The translations under genes and the position numbers were made by a program. DNA of 60,028 nt. Source: a gamma proteobacterium HIMB30. Lineage in GTDB: Bacteria > Pseudomonadota > Gammaproteobacteria > Pseudomonadales > Litorivicinaceae. The notes below the pieces were generated by a model. That model saw only the letters and a list, made by a program, of their open reading frames with translations, did no database searches and was not told the DNA's origin. Below are positions 26,605-35,249 of this stretch, in pieces (position 1 is the stretch's first letter; the number at the start of each line of letters is the position of its first letter). Where the stretch lies: positions 1 to 60,028 of the forward strand of contig AGIG01000016.1 in assembly GCA_000227525.2 (NCBI GenBank). Reading direction: 5' to 3'.

Positions 26605-26611
26605 ACCTGAA

Positions 26612-27058
26612 TTGAGCACAACCTTGACTGCGGTTGCCACGGCGAGTTGGCCACAACACGATCAAATCGAAGATCGAGATCAATCACTCGATCACTTCAT
26701 TTGTAAAGACGGCGAAGTTTTCGCTGGAACACATCTCATCATCGATCTCTGGGGCGCCAAAGGCCTCGATTGCCTCGAGCGGATGGAAGCAGCAATGCGA
26801 GCATGCGTCGATGAATGCAACGCCACACTCTTGCACATACACCTGCACCACTTCACGCCGAATGGCGGGATTAGTGGCGTCGCTGTGTTGGCTGAATCGC
26901 ACATCTCCGTGCATACGTGGCCTGAAAAAGATTACGCAGCTTTCGATGTGTTTATGTGTGGTGATTCGAATCCTCACCGTGCAGTCGAAATTTTAGGTCG
27001 CTATTTCCACCCCTCTCGGTCGGAAGTTCTTGAAGAACGCCGCGGTAAAATCCGTTAA
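26612..27058 (+). CDS. speD: S-adenosylmethionine decarboxylase proenzyme (short, class 1B type)
   Basis: Makes decarboxylated AdoMet, the aminopropyl donor for spermidine. The 148 residues contain the self-cleavage site LAESHISVHTWPE; cleavage would fall between Glu95 and Ser96, with Ser96 becoming the pyruvoyl group. About 35 extra residues precede the core (GTHLIIDLWGAKGL at about 39). The start is TTG at 26612, as no ATG or GTG in frame lies between the stop upstream and the core. speE follows with a one-base overlap (TAATG). Confidence 0.92.
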   Translation: MSTTLTAVATASWPQHDQIEDRDQSLDHFICKDGEVFAGTHLIIDLWGAKGLDCLERMEAAMRACVDECNATLLHIHLHHFTPNGGISGVAVLAESHISVHTWPEKDYAAFDVFMCGDSNPHRAVEILGRYFHPSRSEVLEERRGKIR

Positions 27059-27897
27059 TGCGCTACCAAGAGACGCTCTATCCTGAGTGGGGGCAAAATT
27101 TTCAACAAGGGCAAACTTTGTTCGAGGCCGCCACTGACCATCAACAGCTGGTGATTTTCGAAAATCCAAGATTCGGCCGGGTCATGGCTCTCGATGGTGT
27201 AATACAAACCACTGAAGCTGATGAATTTGTGTACCACGAAATGATGGTCCACGTGCCGATGAATACGCATCCTGACCCACGAAACGTATTGATTATCGGT
27301 GGCGGTGATGGCGGTATTCTGCGCGAAGTGTTGAAACACCCAAGCGTTGAATCAGTGACACAGGTCGAAATCGATCGTGCCGTCGTGGATATGTGCATCG
27401 AATATTTTCCCAAACATTCCGACGGCGCATTCAATGATCCACGTCTTGATTTGGTCATTGATGATGGTGCACGTTTTATTGCCAGTAACCAAGCACAGTT
27501 CGATGTCATCATCACAGATTCGACTGACCCAATCGGTCCTGGTGAAGTACTTTTCGAATCGGACTTTTACCAAGGGTGCGCTAGAGCATTGACGGACATC
27601 GGCATTTTGATCACGCAAAATGGTGTGCCTTTCATGCAAGGTGACGAAGTCACCAATACATATCGCCGTTGGCAATCTTCGTTTCAAACGCGGACGTTTT
27701 ATTTGACACCGGTACCGACCTACGCAGGCGGTGCGATGGCCATGGGTTTCGCCAGCAAATCAACACTCACGATCCCGTCAGTTCTTGATCTGACTGAGCG
27801 ATCGCGAGTATTGCCTCGGTTGAGATACTACACACCTGAGATCCATCATGGCGCTTTTGGCTTACCGCAATATGTGCAGGATTTGATGGTCGATTAG
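27058..27897 (+). CDS. speE: Spermidine synthase
   Basis: Transfers the aminopropyl group from decarboxylated AdoMet to putrescine. The 279 residues match the family: YQETLYPEWGQNF at the start, the dcAdoMet-binding GGGDGGILREV near residue 82, and the catalytic-site block DSTDPIGPGEVLFESDFYQG near residue 155. It is translationally coupled to speD and ends with a four-base convergent overlap with the DUF167 gene. Confidence 0.97.
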   Translation: MRYQETLYPEWGQNFQQGQTLFEAATDHQQLVIFENPRFGRVMALDGVIQTTEADEFVYHEMMVHVPMNTHPDPRNVLIIGGGDGGILREVLKHPSVESVTQVEIDRAVVDMCIEYFPKHSDGAFNDPRLDLVIDDGARFIASNQAQFDVIITDSTDPIGPGEVLFESDFYQGCARALTDIGILITQNGVPFMQGDEVTNTYRRWQSSFQTRTFYLTPVPTYAGGAMAMGFASKSTLTIPSVLDLTERSRVLPRLRYYTPEIHHGAFGLPQYVQDLMVD

Positions 27898-28223
27898 TGA
27901 CCAATTGAGGCAAGCTGTTTCGCGAGTGAATCAGACGCCTCTTCGGACATTTCGATCACCATACTTTTGTGCTTCGATTTCGCCCCACTCATAAGCTGAA
28001 CACGGCTTGTCGGAATACCCGCTGCGAGCGCAATCGATTGCATAATCGCTTGGTTCGCTCGCCCCTCAATCGGTGGTGCTTTAATTGAGAGTTTCAGCCG
28101 TCCGTCGAGCTCTCCATTCGCGCGAGTTTCCTTGGCTCCTGAGCGAATCGCGAGTTGCACCAACCACTGATTATTCCCTCTCCATATCAGCCACGACGGA
28201 AGTTCGAGAGAAATTTTGTGCAT
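27894..28223 (-). CDS. DUF167 (YggU) family protein
   Basis: A 109-residue protein with the DUF167 fold pattern: VQLAIRSGAKETRANGELDG, LKLSIKAPPIEGRANQAIM and the C-terminal MSGAKSKHKSMVIEM. The function of the family is unknown. The frame opens at 28313, but the ATG at 28223 has GGAG 8-9 bases upstream and gives the family length. It is divergent from panD, 43 bases away. Confidence 0.85.
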   Translation of the reverse strand: MHKISLELPSWLIWRGNNQWLVQLAIRSGAKETRANGELDGRLKLSIKAPPIEGRANQAIMQSIALAAGIPTSRVQLMSGAKSKHKSMVIEMSEEASDSLAKQLASIGH

Positions 28224-28250
28224 CGCAGTATTCTCCTTTATGATGCGCGC
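28216..28250 (+). promoter_or_regulatory. panD promoter with GCGCGC discriminator
   Basis: TTGTGC (28216-28221), 17 bases, TATGAT (28239-28244), then GCGCGC directly. It lies just ahead of the GGGAGGA ribosome-binding site and the ATG at 28267. The -35 box is inside the start of the divergent DUF167 gene. Confidence 0.5.
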
Positions 28251-28266
28251 TTTCAGGGAGGATTCC

Positions 28267-28668
28267 ATGTTACGGACGATGATGATCGGTAAGCTACACC
28301 GAGTCACTACCACAGCTGCCGAAGTCGATTACATTGGTTCATGTGCAATCGATCAACACTTGATGGATGCAGCTGGCATTCTTCCTAACGAACAAATTCA
28401 CCTCTGGAACACCACAACCGGCGAGCGATTAGTCACCTATGCGATCGAGGCACCGCGTGGTTCAGGAATCATCTCGGTCAATGGATCAGCCGCTCACCGC
28501 GCTCGAGTTGGCGACATTCTGATTCTCGCGGCCTTCGGCCAGTTCACTGAGATCGAAGCAAAGACACACTCACCGCAGGTTATTTTCGTCAACCAGCACA
28601 ATCAAATCATTACCAAGGCAGAGGCAACCGCGCTAGGTGTGATGACCGACCCGGTTCCGAATCCTTGA
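28267..28668 (+). CDS. panD: Aspartate 1-decarboxylase
   Basis: Pyruvoyl enzyme that makes beta-alanine for pantothenate and CoA. The 133 residues show the self-processing site Gly24-Ser25 in YIGSCAID, the substrate-binding region near Arg54 (GERLVTYAIEAPRGSGIISVNG) and NGSAAHRARVGDILI. The ATG at 28267 is preceded by GGGAGGA at ideal spacing. The 3' end overlaps the convergent DUF3422 gene by 36 bases. Confidence 0.95.
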   Translation: MLRTMMIGKLHRVTTTAAEVDYIGSCAIDQHLMDAAGILPNEQIHLWNTTTGERLVTYAIEAPRGSGIISVNGSAAHRARVGDILILAAFGQFTEIEAKTHSPQVIFVNQHNQIITKAEATALGVMTDPVPNP

Positions 28669-29835
28669 TAGCGTCCACCAAACAAGGCCGATGATCACTG
28701 GCGCTACACCTGCCTTAACCCAATCTTTCATGGCTGGATCAACGAACGGTTCGATCATCGGCGAGATCAGTCCAACACCATAGTAAGCAATGGCCACAGT
28801 CGAAAGACCTTCGACCGCCGATTGCAACCGAATTTGTCTGACCGCACTTTGGTCGAGACTTGCGAGCAAATCACGGGTTTGGCTTTGTAGATTCAATTGC
28901 AACTGAGTTCGAAGTAGCTGCGCCCTTTCGTCGATCTGATCGGCTAACTCTGAACGCCGACGCATCACCGTCTCAGCGGTCGATACAGCCGGCGTCAATC
29001 GACGCTTCAGGAAATGACGGATACCCACATAGCCCTCAAGACCATGTGCTTTTAGTTGATCCAGACGCTGAAATACGAGTTCATGATAGGCCTGATTTGC
29101 ACCTACTCGCCACGCCAGTTTTTCCCAAACTGAATGTAACTCGCTTTCCTGAGCTGACAATGATGCCAACGTCGCCATCATCGCGTCGTGTTCCATCGCC
29201 TCTGTTGTTTCGCGTGGAAGATTATTTGCAACACGCTGCAGAATCGGATGTACGGCTCGGATCCGATCCATACCCATCACAGCAAGCGTACGATAAGTCT
29301 CGATTTCTAAAATCATCTGTAACAATCGGCCGGCCGGCTCATCGCCTGGATCTTGCGCAAACGATACCGTCCAGGATGTAAAACCGGCATTATCTGGTGT
29401 GAAGTTACTCCCGGCTGTTACGGCACCCTGTCGTAAGGTACTCACGGCTTCAACGTCGACTGGCATCTCGCCGCCCACGGATGATGTCAATCGCGCAAGC
29501 ACCAACACATCCTGCGGAGCTCGATCAAGCCATGCTGAGTCGGCAACTTCCGTAAATTGAAGACCTTTCGGTACCACTTGCGTGATTGCGACAAACTCTG
29601 TGTGACGCTCGACTCGAATCCAGGAGTCGCCCCCCGGACGCTCCCAATGTCCCTGGAAATCCTCCGGGAAATCTTTGATCCGTTCTTTGAGCCAGGCTCT
29701 GACTTCATCTCTTGATTTTGGAGAGACTCGAACGCAAATGTGAACCAGCCTGCATGTCGCACTCAAAATCGGGAAGGGACGGGCGTGCAGTTCTCGGCTA
29801 GCGTCTAAACGAATACGATGCGGGTCGTGTTGCAT
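28633..29835 (-). CDS. DUF3422 family membrane protein
   Basis: The 400 residues match the DUF3422 family. It begins with the characteristic RELHARPFPIL, continues through a soluble domain with FQGHWERPGGDSWIRVERHTEF and long helices (about 175-335) with coiled-coil character, and ends in two membrane helices (about 345-365 and 375-392). The function is unknown; the layout suggests an inner-membrane-anchored cytoplasmic domain. The 3' end overlaps panD by 36 bases. Confidence 0.85.
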   Translation of the reverse strand: MQHDPHRIRLDASRELHARPFPILSATCRLVHICVRVSPKSRDEVRAWLKERIKDFPEDFQGHWERPGGDSWIRVERHTEFVAITQVVPKGLQFTEVADSAWLDRAPQDVLVLARLTSSVGGEMPVDVEAVSTLRQGAVTAGSNFTPDNAGFTSWTVSFAQDPGDEPAGRLLQMILEIETYRTLAVMGMDRIRAVHPILQRVANNLPRETTEAMEHDAMMATLASLSAQESELHSVWEKLAWRVGANQAYHELVFQRLDQLKAHGLEGYVGIRHFLKRRLTPAVSTAETVMRRRSELADQIDERAQLLRTQLQLNLQSQTRDLLASLDQSAVRQIRLQSAVEGLSTVAIAYYGVGLISPMIEPFVDPAMKDWVKAGVAPVIIGLVWWTLSRIRNRVGHHT

Positions 29836-29846
29836 AAATAATCAAG

Positions 29847-29909
29847 TTAGAAGATTGAAATACAACCGGTCAATAAAGTGAACAGACCAAACAACAAAAC
29901 AACACGCAT
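29847..29909 (-). CDS. 20-residue lipoprotein-like small ORF
   Basis: ATG at 29909 reads MRVVLLFGLFTLLTGCISIF and stops at 29847. It has a Lys/Arg-containing start, a hydrophobic stretch and a lipobox LLTGC, so mature protein would be only a lipidated Cys plus four residues. TGGAG lies 6 bases upstream of the ATG. It follows the TRAP permease by 51 bases and precedes the DUF3422 gene on the same strand. It could be a real micro-lipoprotein or chance; no family is recognised. Confidence 0.5.
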   Translation of the reverse strand: MRVVLLFGLFTLLTGCISIF

Positions 29910-29960
29910 AAAGGACTCCAGAAGGTAACGCTCGATGGTGAGATTAAACCATAGATCGGG

Positions 29961-32114
29961 CTACGATGGCGTCACGCTGAACAACTGATTGCGACGATGG
30001 GTTAAAACGGCAACTACGCCTACCAATATCGCGCCAATGACATTACTCATCAGATCGAGTGGCACAAAACATAGGGCGGATCCAATGACTACGAGTGGCC
30101 AGTGCCATAAGGCTAAGGGGCCTTCTGAAAAACGAGCGATGATCACGTTGATTGCATAAATACCGAAAAGCGCAAAAAATCCAATCTGACACATCTCAAT
30201 GAAGGTTCCATTCACAAGCGGTGTGTAGGCAAACAAAAGTGGCACCACATAGAGTCCTTTGGCCGCCTTCCATGACTGAAACCCTGTCGCCATGGGTGGA
30301 GACTTGGCAATCCCAGCAGCAGTAAAGGCTGCCAGACAGACAGGCGGTGTGACATTACTGTCCTGACTTAGCCAAAAGATAATCAGATGAGCCACGAGCA
30401 AAAAGCCCATCAGTGCGTCTGCATCAACCAACATCGGTCGCATCGTCATTGCGACCTCAAAAGGAACAGCTGACATCAAAGCGGCAGCCTCCTCGAGAGA
30501 CATTCCAGTCATCACTTTGGCCGCATGTGGGCTATCGACCAGCATGAACATGGCTGCCTGCGCCGGATCTGTCAGACCTACCATTAATTGTTCGACGATC
30601 AATGTATCCGCCAATATCCCGGCTAAAGCCGGCGCGCACAAAATCGCCATGATGATATAGGCTGCTGTCACCGGGAGACCCATCCCCAATACCAGAGAGG
30701 CGAGCCCGATGAGCAATATCGCAATCACTAGCGAGCCTTGGGACCATTGCGCGATCATCAGCGAAAAGCCATTTCCGATTCCACTCGTGACAATCGCGTT
30801 GTTAATCACACCGATTGCCACCATCAGGATAGCGGTCAAAATTCCACCGCGGATCCCAAACAGACACGCCTGACAAACGCGCGTGAAATTCATTACGTTC
30901 GATTGCATATCATTGGAATCTACAATGCGACCGATAACCCACGAGATCCAGGAAGCCGCAATGAGAACGCCGATGGCTCCGGATGCCGCAAATGACGGCG
31001 TCACTCCAGTCATCAAAAGATAAATCATCACTCCGAGTGGAATCACGAATGTCAGCGCACCTGAAATAATTTTTGCGCGACTGATCGACATATCGATTCC
31101 TTCACCAACACGATGCTTGACTGCCTCGATTCGCACCACGAACGCGACCGACAGGAAATAAAGAAATGCAGGAATAACTGAGACAGCCACGATTGTTGCG
31201 TAGGGAATCGAGGTATAACTTGCCATGACAAAGGCGCCCGCACCCATGATTGGAGGCATCAATTGACCACCCGTCGATGCAGCTGCTTCAATCCCGGCTG
31301 CAAACCGACCTCTGAAACCTGATGACTTCATCAATGGGATCGTAATGACGCCTGTCGATGCCGTATTCGCAACGGCTGAGCCACTGATGGTCCCTGTCAG
31401 CGCAGATGATAAGACCGCGACGAAGGCCGCCCCACCTCTGATTCTTCCAGCGACAACTTTCGATACCTCGATCACAAAATCGCTGGCGCCAGAGACAACC
31501 AAAAAACCCCCAAAAATCATAAACAGTGTAATGTTCGAGGATGAGATATTCGCTAAGATGCCGAACAATCCTTCATCGTTGTATATGGTCCGAAATAACA
31601 CGTCATCCAGTGGAAGACTTGCCGTTCTAAAGACTCCTGGAAGATACTCACCCAAAAACAGGATGTAGGAAATCGACACGACGATCAGGAAAGGGATCAC
31701 CCATCCCGAGACACGTCTTGAAAAATCGAGAGCCGCGACAATCAGAAGTAACCCAGCAGTCCAATCAATAATGTTGAATTGCCAAGATTGGCCGGTAATA
31801 GCGAGAGTTTCTTCATAAATTCGCGATTCCGCGGCAACAACCCAACAAGCCGCGGCAGCCACAGCTCCACCATAAATCAAATCAAAGGCGAGATTTGATC
31901 GGCCAAAAAGTCTGCTCGGAAAAACAACACTGGCGAGAAAAGCGAAACCACCAAAGTGGATCGCATTCTGCCAAATGGGCGCCTCATTAATCAGCAAATT
32001 GGTCATCACATGCCAGCATGCGAAACATACAGCAAACACGATCAAGCCCCATCGTAGGCTCGATAGCTCTGCAGACGGCTCGTCAAGTGACAACCAATGC
32101 TCACGAGTCATCAA
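29961..32114 (-). CDS. TRAP transporter permease, fused 4TM/12TM (TAXI type)
   Basis: Sodium-driven uptake permease with the small (DctQ) and large (DctM) parts fused. The 717 residues are highly hydrophobic. The N-terminal four-helix part (about 20-140) is followed by the DctM part, with GTISGSAVANTASTGVITIPLMK near residue 242 and ASTGGQLMPPIMGAGAFVMA near 275, and the matching second half with GMGLPVTAAYIIMAI near 475. It works with the TAXI binding protein encoded just upstream, from which it is separated by a terminator hairpin. TAXI systems are known to carry glutamate or 2-oxoglutarate; the neighbours suggest a C5 dicarboxylate. Confidence 0.93.
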   Translation of the reverse strand: MMTREHWLSLDEPSAELSSLRWGLIVFAVCFACWHVMTNLLINEAPIWQNAIHFGGFAFLASVVFPSRLFGRSNLAFDLIYGGAVAAAACWVVAAESRIYEETLAITGQSWQFNIIDWTAGLLLIVAALDFSRRVSGWVIPFLIVVSISYILFLGEYLPGVFRTASLPLDDVLFRTIYNDEGLFGILANISSSNITLFMIFGGFLVVSGASDFVIEVSKVVAGRIRGGAAFVAVLSSALTGTISGSAVANTASTGVITIPLMKSSGFRGRFAAGIEAAASTGGQLMPPIMGAGAFVMASYTSIPYATIVAVSVIPAFLYFLSVAFVVRIEAVKHRVGEGIDMSISRAKIISGALTFVIPLGVMIYLLMTGVTPSFAASGAIGVLIAASWISWVIGRIVDSNDMQSNVMNFTRVCQACLFGIRGGILTAILMVAIGVINNAIVTSGIGNGFSLMIAQWSQGSLVIAILLIGLASLVLGMGLPVTAAYIIMAILCAPALAGILADTLIVEQLMVGLTDPAQAAMFMLVDSPHAAKVMTGMSLEEAAALMSAVPFEVAMTMRPMLVDADALMGFLLVAHLIIFWLSQDSNVTPPVCLAAFTAAGIAKSPPMATGFQSWKAAKGLYVVPLLFAYTPLVNGTFIEMCQIGFFALFGIYAINVIIARFSEGPLALWHWPLVVIGSALCFVPLDLMSNVIGAILVGVVAVLTHRRNQLFSVTPS

Positions 32115-32136
32115 TGACTCCCTCGGTTTTGTGACA

Positions 32137-32173
32137 CGAACAAAACAAAGAGGCTGGGGAATCCCTAGCCTCT
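32137..32173 (-). terminator. Intra-operon terminator between TAXI binding-protein and permease genes
   Basis: On the minus strand AGAGGCTAGGG and CCCCAGCCTCT form an 11-base stem with one G-U pair and a 3-base loop (32149-32173), followed by TTTGTTTTGTT. It lies 13 bases after the binding-protein stop and 35 bases before the permease start. Partial termination would give more binding protein than permease, as is usual for such transporters. Confidence 0.75.
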
Positions 32174-32185
32174 CATTGTTTGCCG

Positions 32186-33196
32186 TTATTTGGCGATAAG
32201 ATGCGCCGGAATATTGAGGCCAACTTCTTTGTAGTACTTAGCTGCGCCAGGATGCAAAGGAACTGGCAGACCGTCCATTGCTTTTTCGACCGCCATCACC
32301 TTCGTTGCAGGATGGATCGCCTGCAGGAACGAAAGATTTTCAAACATGGTTTTGGTGAGCAAATACACATGGTTCTCATCGACATTTGCATTCACTGCCA
32401 AGAAATTAGGCTGTGCGACTGTTTGAATATCAGCAGTCTGGCCAGGATATGTACCCGCCTTCAAGGTGTAAGGAGTCCAGAGAAGACGATCGCCGTCCAT
32501 CTTTTTGGCCTCTTCCGGAGTGACGTTCAAAATGGTGAACTTCCCTTCGTTACCAGCCATCAGTTTTGTGATGGCGCTGGTTGGCGGTCCTGATGGGATC
32601 CCAGCTGCAACGATTTGGCCATTCGCCAACGCATCAGCAGTCGGCGTATACCCGGCATACATCAGCTCGAAATCTTTATCCATGTCGAGTCCCAATCCTG
32701 AGAGAAGCACTCGGTTCGAGCCGATCGTTCCAGAATTCTGCTTACCCATGCCTGCGCCCTGACCTTTCAGCGCCAGCAAATCAGACACAGTGCCGTTTTT
32801 CACCACACTATTGGAAACAACGAATTGCTCAACATTCTGCCAAAGCATCGTGACCGAACGGAGGTTTTTCTGAGGAGCTGACACCGGCCCTGTACCAGTC
32901 GCAGCGTATGACCCAAATAGCCCCTGTAGGATCGCAAAATCGGCCGTGCCGGCACCCATCGCCTGAACATTGGCACCAGAACCGGCTGAGTTCACAGCCG
33001 TTAAGCTAAACTTCTGTTTGGGTAACAGCTTAACTTTCGACAAGGTTGCAATCGCTGTACCCACGGGATGGTATGTGCCACCCGTCGAGGCCGTGTTTAA
33101 AACATAGTCTTTCGCATTTGCGATAGCCATGCCCGACATAGTCAATGAACCTGCTAACAGGCCTGCTGACAAAGCAATAAGAGAACGACGTTTCAT
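32186..33196 (-). CDS. TAXI-family TRAP transporter substrate-binding protein
   Basis: Periplasmic solute-binding protein of the TAXI class. A signal peptide (residues about 1-27, ending ANA) precedes NTASTGGTYHPVGTAIA and AVNSAGSGANVQAMGAG, the typical ligand-site patterns, and DFAILQGLFGSYAATG. The frame opens at 33229; the ATG at 33196 (MKRRSLIAL) gives a normal signal peptide and has GGAG 9 bases upstream. It belongs to the same operon as the SDR and L-2-hydroxyglutarate oxidase genes. Confidence 0.92.
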   Translation of the reverse strand: MKRRSLIALSAGLLAGSLTMSGMAIANAKDYVLNTASTGGTYHPVGTAIATLSKVKLLPKQKFSLTAVNSAGSGANVQAMGAGTADFAILQGLFGSYAATGTGPVSAPQKNLRSVTMLWQNVEQFVVSNSVVKNGTVSDLLALKGQGAGMGKQNSGTIGSNRVLLSGLGLDMDKDFELMYAGYTPTADALANGQIVAAGIPSGPPTSAITKLMAGNEGKFTILNVTPEEAKKMDGDRLLWTPYTLKAGTYPGQTADIQTVAQPNFLAVNANVDENHVYLLTKTMFENLSFLQAIHPATKVMAVEKAMDGLPVPLHPGAAKYYKEVGLNIPAHLIAK

Positions 33197-33248
33197 CTGT
33201 AAGGACTCCGTACTGTTTATTTTCATCATCGTTTAGGTCGTCCTGACC

Positions 33249-34037
33249 TCATGCATTGATGGAACGAACTGCTCCACCATCAACTCGGATTTGACTGCCT
33301 GTGATATAACCTGCTTGTTCGCTGGCTAAAAAGGTCAGTACAGCACCGAATTCCGAGGGTTTTCCGTAACGCCCCGCCGGTATGGTTGCAATCGAGTTTG
33401 CTCTGGCCTGATCCTCAGAAATATTGAGGCTCTTTGCCGTCGCAGCATCGATGGCTTGAGTTCGTGGGGTCTCCACCCGTCCCGGCAACACCATATTACA
33501 GGTAACGCCGTCAGAAGCGACCTGTTCAGCCAATGTTTTGATGTAGCCACCAACAGCTGACCGCAGAGTATTTGATACTGCAAGCTTCGGAATCGGAATA
33601 ATCATCCCTGACGAACCGATAACGACAATGCGACCAAAGCCGGCCGCTTTCATCCGATCGACTGCGGTATCGATGATTTCAATGAGGCCAACCACCATGG
33701 CATCAAACTCTCTCGTCCAAACGTCAGATGCGATACCTGGGGCCATGCCAGGCGCCGGACCACCAGAATTGGCAACCAGAATATCGATGCGTGGTAGTGC
33801 TTTGATTGATTCGCACAACGATTGCCGAGATTCCGCGTCAAACAGGTCGCACTCCAAGGTATCAGCGGTTCCACCATCTGCCACGATGCGCGCTTTCACA
33901 TCACTCAATACATCCCCGCGCCGCGCAACCAAAATGACGTGCGCTCCTTCGTTTGCTAACTGCAATGCTGTTGCTTCGCCAAGTCCTTGCGAGGCGCCCA
34001 TGACAAGCGCTGTGCGCCCTTTGAGTCCAAGATCCAC
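33249..34037 (-). CDS. SDR-family oxidoreductase with altered catalytic motif
   Basis: Rossmann-fold protein of 262 residues. The nucleotide motif is GASQGLGEATAL near residue 15, and NSGGPAPG stands for NAG. After the catalytic-type Ser (VIGSSGMIIP) the usual YxxxK is not found: the aligned stretch reads VSNTLRSAVGGYIKTLA, with Ser for Tyr and Arg for Lys. This matches an atypical BKR-like SDR subgroup. The C-terminal GSQIRVDGG is normal. It is 9 bases after the L-2-hydroxyglutarate oxidase stop, so it may act in the same pathway. Confidence 0.85.
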   Translation of the reverse strand: MDLGLKGRTALVMGASQGLGEATALQLANEGAHVILVARRGDVLSDVKARIVADGGTADTLECDLFDAESRQSLCESIKALPRIDILVANSGGPAPGMAPGIASDVWTREFDAMVVGLIEIIDTAVDRMKAAGFGRIVVIGSSGMIIPIPKLAVSNTLRSAVGGYIKTLAEQVASDGVTCNMVLPGRVETPRTQAIDAATAKSLNISEDQARANSIATIPAGRYGKPSEFGAVLTFLASEQAGYITGSQIRVDGGAVRSINA

Positions 34038-34046
34038 TGATAATCC

Positions 34047-35249
34047 TTATTGTTCTAACGTATCCAAAATGTATTCAGCGAACGCAAAACTCGCGGTAAA
34101 AGCCGGACTGATCGCGTTCAAGATATGAATCACCCGTTCGTCAGGAACCACGACAAAATCATTCACAAGATGTTGCGTCTTCGCATCAAATATCTGTGAC
34201 CGAATCCCGACTTTTACAAGGCTACGCTCGAGGTTTTGTGCTTCAACCCCTGTGATAATTTTTGACAGCTCGCGACAGACGCCCTGGAGTCGCATCAGCT
34301 TCATCTCACGCATTGATAGCGTTCGAAGACCATTGGTGTTTTTTAAAAACTTGCCGATCAAAGACGCTGTGAGTGATAGCCCATCCCGCAAAGTCACACC
34401 GTCAAGACCCTGATAATTCTCACGCCCAATCACAGGTGTCGAGCTCGGTCCAAAATATACTTCGCCTTGTTGATTGTGTGCAGAATGAACACCCAAGAAC
34501 GGCAGATTCAGGTCTGGAACCGGATAGACAAGCCGTTGCATCGAGAAATCTGGATCTTTGTGTTTCCAATACTTTCCTTTAAACGGCTGGAAACTGTACT
34601 GCGTCGTCAAACCTGCCTGCTCAGCCACTCGATCGGCAAAGAGTCCAGCAGCGTTGATCACAGTGCCTGCCTCAAAAGTACCCATTCGCGTTTGGACTGT
34701 TCCTCGGCGTGCATCAATTGCTGTTGCCGGCGTCTGGTAATGAATCGTTGCTCCAAGGTTCACGACATCACGACGCACGTTCTCTGCAACTTGCTTTGGG
34801 TTGACCACCGATGTAATCGGGACGTACAGCGCTTGATCGAACTGCGTATTCACTCGCGGCTCAAGCTCCAACGCCTCTTGCCCGGTGATTCGGTGAATTT
34901 CGACACCATTCACCAAACCACGCTCGAGTAAAATTTCCATCGAATCCAACGAGGATTCAGACGGTGGCACCAAAAGTTTGCCGCAACGGTCACTCCATAA
35001 TTCATGCGCATCGACATAGTCGAGCATCTTTCGAGCACCGGAAACGCATAATTGAGCGCGTAGACTTCCCTCCGAATAGTAGATGCCAGAGTGGACCACC
35101 CCAGAATTACGTCCCGTCCCATGAGCAACAGAGGTCGCTTCTTTTTCAAGCACAACCATTCGCGATTTTGGATACCTTCGCAACCATTCACGCGCGAGCG
35201 TGAGTCCAATGATGCCACCGCCGATGATTAAACAATCACACCGTTTCAT
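34047..35249 (-). CDS. lhgO: L-2-hydroxyglutarate oxidase/dehydrogenase
   Basis: FAD enzyme oxidising L-2-hydroxyglutarate to 2-oxoglutarate, usually passing electrons to the membrane quinone pool. The FAD motif IIGGGIIGLTLA is at residues 8-19, then HGTGRNSGVVHSGIYY near residue 43 and the FQPFKGKYWK and HSAHNQQGEVYFGPSS blocks seen in LhgO. The ATG at 35249 is used because it overlaps the upstream stop in TAATG and gives 400 residues. It lies between an AEC transporter gene and the SDR gene. Confidence 0.88.
   Translation of the reverse strand: MKRCDCLIIGGGIIGLTLAREWLRRYPKSRMVVLEKEATSVAHGTGRNSGVVHSGIYYSEGSLRAQLCVSGARKMLDYVDAHELWSDRCGKLLVPPSESSLDSMEILLERGLVNGVEIHRITGQEALELEPRVNTQFDQALYVPITSVVNPKQVAENVRRDVVNLGATIHYQTPATAIDARRGTVQTRMGTFEAGTVINAAGLFADRVAEQAGLTTQYSFQPFKGKYWKHKDPDFSMQRLVYPVPDLNLPFLGVHSAHNQQGEVYFGPSSTPVIGRENYQGLDGVTLRDGLSLTASLIGKFLKNTNGLRTLSMREMKLMRLQGVCRELSKIITGVEAQNLERSLVKVGIRSQIFDAKTQHLVNDFVVVPDERVIHILNAISPAFTASFAFAEYILDTLEQ

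Noticed and set aside
34467-34931. 154-residue plus-strand frame
   Set aside because: Antisense to L-2-hydroxyglutarate oxidase, no features.
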